Positions 1-3,542 of a stretch of DNA of 6,040 bases are shown piece after piece. The stretch is taken from positions 1 to 6,040 of the forward strand of contig JALTRC010000028.1 in the NCBI GenBank assembly GCA_026998145.1, written 5' to 3'. The stretch is from Gammaproteobacteria bacterium. Lineage in GTDB: Bacteria; Pseudomonadota; Gammaproteobacteria; SZUA-229. The translations under genes and the position numbers were made by a program. The first letter of the stretch is position 1; the number at the start of each line of letters is the position of its first letter. The notes below the pieces were generated by a model. The model was given only the letters and a program-made list of their open reading frames with translations. It ran no database searches and was not told the origin of the DNA.

Positions 1-291
1 TCTCCGGTTAATCCGAAAAACAAGGTGAAAACCTGTCAGCGCTGTCATACAACAGCAGATGAAAATTATGCCAATCTCGATCCCCATCCTACCAGTAAGA
101 AGAGTGATAATGCTTTCCGTTACTATGCCAATATGATTTATGGCTGGGTGGGTGATACGGTGCTGGTTTTACTGATTGGCATGGCCTGGTTTGAAACAAT
201 TGGCCGTCGTCGAGATGGCGTTGTGTGGAGACTAACCCGTGGTTCCTCATGGTGGCGTAAATCGCCCCGTGACCGTGATCGTGTTGAATAA
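1..291 (+). CDS. C-terminal part of a membrane-anchored multihaem-type cytochrome c (5' end outside window)
   Basis: The frame is open from base 1 to a TAA at 289-291, giving the last 96 residues of a longer protein. A GTG at 25 could be read as a start, but it sits only three codons before a haem motif and has no leader, so the gene most likely begins upstream of the window. Seen directly: one c-type haem site, CQRCH (residues 12-16 of the visible part, bases 34-48), a DPHP stretch that could supply a distal histidine, then one hydrophobic segment (about residues 50-67, GWVGDTVLVLLIGMAWF), then a basic tail rich in Arg ending SSWWRKSPRDRDRVE. A last haem followed by one C-terminal helix and a positive tail suggests periplasmic haem domains anchored in the inner membrane, with the tail in the cytoplasm. 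The number of upstream haems is unknown. The gene precedes a b-type cytochrome, which fits a b/c-type membrane electron-transfer complex. The exact family is not recognised. Confidence 0.8.
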   Translation, partial: SPVNPKNKVKTCQRCHTTADENYANLDPHPTSKKSDNAFRYYANMIYGWVGDTVLVLLIGMAWFETIGRRRDGVVWRLTRGSSWWRKSPRDRDRVE

Positions 292-296
292 CTTCA

Positions 297-460
297 TTAA
301 GGAAACTCTGAATAATTCATGAACTTACATATCGCATCTCAATTCCCCTGCTTCTGCGTTGGAATCTTCGCAATAGCTGGCTTACGTGCGATTCGACGCC
401 TTGAATCAGGGGGATTGAGATACAAACTATTTCGTCCAGAATTAATCAGGGCTTCCTTAA
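297..460. mobile_element. MITE-like palindromic element, 164 bp, TTAA at both ends
   Basis: This fills the gap between the partial cytochrome gene and the cytochrome b gene. The left end (297-318, TTAAGGAAACTCTGAATAAT...) matches the reverse complement of the right end (439-460, TTAAGGAAGCCCTGATTAAT...) at 19 of 22 positions. A second matching pair lies inside: 336-350 (ATCTCAATTCCCCTG) against the complement of 407-421, 14 of 15. The arms between these blocks pair poorly, and the middle near 370-390 pairs only partly. There is no open reading frame of note. Terminal inverted repeats starting GGAA and flanked by TTAA fit a non-autonomous derivative of a DD(E/D) insertion sequence, perhaps IS5-like with a 4-bp target duplication, but the family is a guess. 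In RNA it would form a long hairpin, which could affect expression of the genes downstream. It is not followed by a T-run, so it is not a typical terminator. Confidence 0.65.
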
Positions 461-484
461 ATATTGATAGCAGGTAGTAGCAAT

Positions 485-1423
485 ATGAAACTCACAGATG
501 AAGCACGCAAGGTAGTGGATACCTCAATGCGAATAAATAATATTGGTGATGAAGAGCGGGCGGATATTGAAAAAGTTATTTCCGATATGCCGGATGACCG
601 GGTACTGCTATACAAGAATGTGGTTTCCAATCCTATTGGCGATATTTATCGTTATTCGATTCATATTCGCATACAGCATATGCTGACTTTTGTGACTTTT
701 CTAACTCTGGCATTTACCGGTTTGCCGATTGCCTTTATCGATCATGTATGGGCTGCCCCCTTAAATAATCTGGTCGGGGGGATTGATGTTTCACGGGTTA
801 TTCACCGTACCCTGGCCAGCGTTATGGTGTTTAGTATGATTTACCATTTTTTCTGGATTTTTCTGGTTGCCGCCGGACAGGCAATGAAGGGTAAGTTTGA
901 ATTAAACCGTACCATTATTCCAACCATGAAAGATATTCGTGATTTCAAGGACGATATGCTTTATTTCGCCGGACAAAGAGATGAACGTCCTGAAATGGAA
1001 AAGTTTATGTACAAGCAGAAGATTCATTATTTTGCTGCCACCTTCGGTAATCTGGTTATGATTATCTCCGGTTCCTCATTTTTATTTCCAGAGTTCTGGG
1101 CATCCGTATTACCTGCGGAAAGTGTCTCCTATTTTCAGGAGATGATGCGTCTGTCTCATCCCCATGAAGCCTTGCTGGCCCTGTTGGTTATTGCATTCTG
1201 GCATTGGTATAACGTGCATCTGGCACCGGGTCGCTTCCCTATGCAATGGACCTTCCTAACCGGAAAAATTACCCGTGAACATCAGATAGAAGAGCATTTT
1301 CTTGAGTACTTACGGAATCTGGTTGAGTTACCGGAAGAACGTGAATATTTGCAGGATCTTCTGGATGCCAGGGAACTGGGACTTGTTGAGGATAATGAAG
1401 ATATGGCAGAGGAACTGACATGA
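485..1423 (+). CDS. Four-helix b-type cytochrome (FdnI / Ni-Fe hydrogenase cytochrome b-like), quinone-interacting subunit
   Basis: The protein has 312 residues. An in-frame TTG at 464 lies closer to the palindromic element, but ATG 485 is preferred: it gives a clean MKLTDEARK start, with a weak AGGT (472-475) about 9 nt upstream. After a charged N-terminal region (1-55) come four predicted membrane helices, at about 62-84, 107-130, 181-205 and 226-246. Histidines at or near the helices are candidate haem b ligands: H60 and H65 (helix 1), H107 and H121 (helix 2), H181 (helix 3), and H225, H227, H240 and H245 (helix 4). The helix-4 pattern SHPHEALLALLVIAFWHWYN followed by HLAPGRFPMQW is typical of the formate dehydrogenase gamma / hydrogenase cytochrome b superfamily. 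Members carry electrons between quinones and c-type haems or redox enzymes. A charged cytoplasmic-type tail (261-312) follows. The gene overlaps the next one by ATGA. Cytochromes of this fold often sit beside multihaem c proteins, as here. The partner enzyme is not identified. Confidence 0.85.
   Translation: MKLTDEARKVVDTSMRINNIGDEERADIEKVISDMPDDRVLLYKNVVSNPIGDIYRYSIHIRIQHMLTFVTFLTLAFTGLPIAFIDHVWAAPLNNLVGGIDVSRVIHRTLASVMVFSMIYHFFWIFLVAAGQAMKGKFELNRTIIPTMKDIRDFKDDMLYFAGQRDERPEMEKFMYKQKIHYFAATFGNLVMIISGSSFLFPEFWASVLPAESVSYFQEMMRLSHPHEALLALLVIAFWHWYNVHLAPGRFPMQWTFLTGKITREHQIEEHFLEYLRNLVELPEEREYLQDLLDARELGLVEDNEDMAEELT
1408..1414 (+). promoter_or_regulatory. Ribosome binding site for the 38-residue ORF
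   Basis: AGAGGAA ends 5 nt before ATG 1420. It lies inside the last codons of the cytochrome b gene. It is the best Shine-Dalgarno match in this stretch and is the main reason to accept the short overlapping gene as real. Confidence 0.7.
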
Positions 1424-1536
1424 TTAAAAAGATGACATGGCTACAGAAAATATTTGCCTATACCACGTTGTTTTTTATTTTCTTATGGACAATTTTTCTC
1501 TTATTCACCATGTACCTGTATATCGGTGAGCTTTAA
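1420..1536 (+). CDS. 38-residue single-helix membrane protein, possible accessory subunit
   Basis: The ATG overlaps the TGA of the cytochrome b gene (ATGA at 1420-1423), the stop is TAA at 1534-1536, and a good AGAGGAA ribosome site lies 5 nt upstream. The product begins MIKKMTWLQKIFAY and continues as one strongly hydrophobic stretch (about residues 12-35, rich in Phe, Leu, Thr and Ile), ending YIGEL. The positive start and hydrophobic body predict one membrane helix with the N-terminus inside. The 3' end is followed by a 16-nt gap and then the triheme cytochrome gene. Translational coupling to the b-type cytochrome and placement between two membrane cytochromes suggest a small structural subunit of the same complex, in the way CcoQ-like or other tiny helices serve oxidases. 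This is an inference from context; I recognise no family. At under 40 codons it would be easy to miss in automatic annotation. Confidence 0.7.
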   Translation: MIKKMTWLQKIFAYTTLFFIFLWTIFLLFTMYLYIGEL

Positions 1537-1552
1537 AAGCTGAGGCAAGATC

Positions 1553-2629
1553 ATGCATAGCATTGATAACCAGTTAATGGCATTTGTTGTTATATCCGTA
1601 CTGTTATTTGTATTTTTAGGTATTGCAATACTGGTACTGATTGATCACAAAGCAAGAATTCCCGGCGAGTTTGTACATGATCCTATCAGTCTTATTGGTA
1701 TGCGGCGGGAGCATCCCTATATCTCTTTTCTTACAACCTTTATTTTAGGTGCGGTTATTTTAAGCCTGTTGCTGGAGGTGGCGGTTGTGCTGGGTGAACA
1801 TACTGGAATATTAAAATTATTTGAAAAGGAAAAACCTGAAATTCTGAAAAGCCTGCATAAAGATCGTTTTTCTGAATCCCAGCGGCATTTCCATAATGTT
1901 CCTGAAACCGATGCGGTTAATATGGGTAAAAAACCGGTTTGCTTCCAGTGTCATGGGGATTACCCCCATTCAAAACAACCGATGATTCGTACCCTGTTAA
2001 ATATGCATACACAGTTTGTAGGCTGTATGACCTGCCATACGGATCCTCGTAAAGTGCCTGAAAAAAATTATTCTTTTGACTGGTTAAATTATTCCGGCAT
2101 AAAGGTCAGCGGCCCTCATTTTGGCACCCGTCTTGAACCGGATACAGGTTATCTGGTGAAAACAGATGATTTATATTCCAAGATTGTGGTTTATGCATCC
2201 AGAGAAGCAGATGGTGAAAAAGAGCTGCTTGAGATAACAGAGGAAAACCCGTTGGCTGAAGAATTCTTAAAGATAAAAGATAAACTGTCTGATGGGGATA
2301 AGGAGGCGATAAAAAAACGCTTTCATAGTAAGGTAATGCCTAAAGGCCGTTTCTGCACACGTTGTCATACCCGTGAAGAAAAATCCTATTTGCCTTTCAG
2401 AAAACTGGGCTTTTCGGATCAGCGTATTACCGATGTAACTAACTTGAATATTGTGGGTATAGTTGAGAAATACCGAAAGTTTTATATACCGGATCTGTTT
2501 CATACAGAAAAGTCATTACCCAATGTCAAAACATTGGTGGGTGAAGAAGATCATATAAAGGTACCCGATGAAGAATTACAGAAAGGCCGAGCCTGGTGGC
2601 GAAAGTCTGAATCAGATAGCAGTCGTTAA
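1553..2629 (+). CDS. Membrane-anchored triheme cytochrome c (two N-terminal helices)
   Basis: The protein has 358 residues. ATG 1553 is preceded by TGAGG (1541-1545) at 7 nt, a normal ribosome site. Two membrane helices lie at about residues 8-31 and 58-82, joined by a short basic loop (HKARIPGEF...GMRREHP). The rest should form a periplasmic domain if the second helix exits outward. Three c-type haem sites are visible: CFQCH (C130), CMTCH (C158) and CTRCH (C268). The 110 residues between the second and third haem contain none and are charged (Lys/Glu-rich). Histidine-rich stretches such as RHFHN just before the first haem could supply distal ligands. The C-terminus ends GRAWWRKSESDSSR, resembling the tail of the protein encoded at 1-291. 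The likely role is a c-type relay taking electrons from or giving them to the adjacent b-type cytochrome. It is not a clear NapC/NirT protein, since those have one helix and four haems. No named family is assigned. The last 62 nt overlap the NHL gene. Confidence 0.85.
   Translation: MHSIDNQLMAFVVISVLLFVFLGIAILVLIDHKARIPGEFVHDPISLIGMRREHPYISFLTTFILGAVILSLLLEVAVVLGEHTGILKLFEKEKPEILKSLHKDRFSESQRHFHNVPETDAVNMGKKPVCFQCHGDYPHSKQPMIRTLLNMHTQFVGCMTCHTDPRKVPEKNYSFDWLNYSGIKVSGPHFGTRLEPDTGYLVKTDDLYSKIVVYASREADGEKELLEITEENPLAEEFLKIKDKLSDGDKEAIKKRFHSKVMPKGRFCTRCHTREEKSYLPFRKLGFSDQRITDVTNLNIVGIVEKYRKFYIPDLFHTEKSLPNVKTLVGEEDHIKVPDEELQKGRAWWRKSESDSSR
2557..2561 (+). promoter_or_regulatory. Ribosome binding site deciding the NHL gene start
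   Basis: AAAGG lies 6 nt before ATG 2568, inside the end of the triheme cytochrome gene. No other ATG, GTG or TTG occurs in this frame before the signal peptide core, so this site supports the overlapping start despite the long N-terminal region it gives. Confidence 0.6.
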
Positions 2630-3539
2630 TCTGCGATTCCTTCACGGCCTTGTTTTTTTATTGTGCTGGCTGGGCCTGTCGGCTGCCAGCGCAGCCGACA
2701 TTCCTGTTCAGTCCCATAAAAAAATATTCAGCTTTGGCAGTGAGCAATTATCTTTGCCCAGCGATGTGGCTCTGTTAAATAATAAAATTTATGTGGTAGA
2801 TGGCAGCCACCATCGTATTGCTGTGTTTGATATAGATGGTAAGTTTCTGTTTGCTTTTGGGAGTAAGGGGAAAAAAGCTGGGCAACTTTATTACCCAGTG
2901 GGAATATCCGCAGGCAGTGATCAACGCATTTATGTGGCTGATTCAGGTAATCATCGTATTCAGGTTTTTGATAAACAGGGAAAGTTTATCGATAAATTTG
3001 ATGTAAGATTTAAGGGGAAAAAAGTTCGCCCGATTGATGTTATTTTGCACAATAAAAATCATCGCCTCTATGTGAGCGCCAATAAAAGTCATAATATTCT
3101 GGTATATAGCCGTAAAGGTAAGTTGCTGAATTCATGGGGGGGGAATGGAATAGCCGAAGCTGAATTCCGTTATCCGGCAACCATCGAACAAATGAAAGAT
3201 GGACGAGTTGCGATTATCGATGTATTAAATTCCAGAGCACAGGTGTTCAGCCCGGATGGAAAGCTATCCCTGATTGTCGGCCAATGGGGTGCACTTCCCG
3301 GTAGAGTAGTACGCCCTAAGGGTATTGCCATTGATAAACACAATACGCTGTATATTTCTGATAGTTATATGGGAGTTGTACAGTCTTATACGGATGAAGG
3401 TCAGTTTACAGGGGTGCTGGGGCAGGGAAACAGGCCAGATAAATTGACAACACCAGTCGGCATGGCAGCATATAAACAACGCCTGTATGTGGTAGAAATG
3501 CGAGCCAATCGGGTTTCGGTTTATCAGTTGGCCAGATAA
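2568..3539 (+). CDS. Secreted six-bladed NHL-repeat beta-propeller protein
   Basis: The protein has 323 residues. The start ATG 2568 overlaps the preceding gene by 62 nt in another frame. It gives a polar 21-residue lead, then a hydrophobic core (about 28-38, GLVFLLCWLGL) and an Ala-rich cleavage region (ASA|AD near residue 42), so a Sec signal peptide and periplasmic or exported location are likely. Cys33 lies in LLCW, which does not fit a lipobox. The mature part is six NHL repeats, beginning at about residues 64, 110, 154, 203, 250 and 296. The clearest is IYVADSGNHRIQVFDKQGKF (121-140), close to the family consensus of a YVaDsgNhRIqvF strand pair, a turn dG and a following FG. The six repeats probably close a beta-propeller. 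No haem motif or catalytic residue is evident. NHL propellers usually bind proteins or ligands, and they recur beside multihaem cytochrome genes in bacteria, where their role is mostly unproven. Here the gene ends 3 nt before the large cytochrome gene, so a partner or scaffold role is inferred. Confidence 0.88.
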   Translation: MKNYRKAEPGGESLNQIAVVNLRFLHGLVFLLCWLGLSAASAADIPVQSHKKIFSFGSEQLSLPSDVALLNNKIYVVDGSHHRIAVFDIDGKFLFAFGSKGKKAGQLYYPVGISAGSDQRIYVADSGNHRIQVFDKQGKFIDKFDVRFKGKKVRPIDVILHNKNHRLYVSANKSHNILVYSRKGKLLNSWGGNGIAEAEFRYPATIEQMKDGRVAIIDVLNSRAQVFSPDGKLSLIVGQWGALPGRVVRPKGIAIDKHNTLYISDSYMGVVQSYTDEGQFTGVLGQGNRPDKLTTPVGMAAYKQRLYVVEMRANRVSVYQLAR

Positions 3540-3542
3540 GGG
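3538..3542 (+). promoter_or_regulatory. Unusual ribosome site directly abutting the ATG of the large cytochrome
   Basis: The junction reads TAA GGG ATG: the stop of the NHL gene, one codon, then the start at 3543 in the same frame. The only purine-rich Shine-Dalgarno match, AAGGG (3538-3542), touches the ATG with no spacer. That is too close for normal initiation, so translation probably depends on coupling to termination of the NHL gene. Confidence 0.4.

Noticed and set aside
25..291. GTG at 25 as the true start of an 88-residue protein
   Set aside because: The frame is open to base 1, there is no leader before the haem motif, and a c-type cytochrome needs an export signal, so it is the tail of a longer gene.
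401..443. Possible promoter in the right arm of the palindrome (TTGAAT 401-406 or TTGAGA 415-420 as -35)
   Set aside because: No -10 box with more than about half the consensus lies at proper spacing, so I do not call it.
297..460. Palindrome as a rho-independent terminator
   Set aside because: The stem is long and imperfect and no run of T follows either arm.
464..484. TTG at 464 as start of the cytochrome b gene
   Set aside because: It adds seven residues (starting IAGSSN), has no ribosome site and begins only 4 nt after the palindromic element. ATG 485 is the better start.
2664..2672. Cys33 of the NHL protein as a lipoprotein site
   Set aside because: The residues before it (FLL) do not fit a lipobox, which needs a small residue just before the cysteine. 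An Ala-rich signal peptidase I site follows instead.
2267..3479. Minus-strand frames at 2267-2503 and 3264-3479
   Set aside because: They are antisense to the triheme and NHL genes, whose products have clear domain signatures, and show none themselves.
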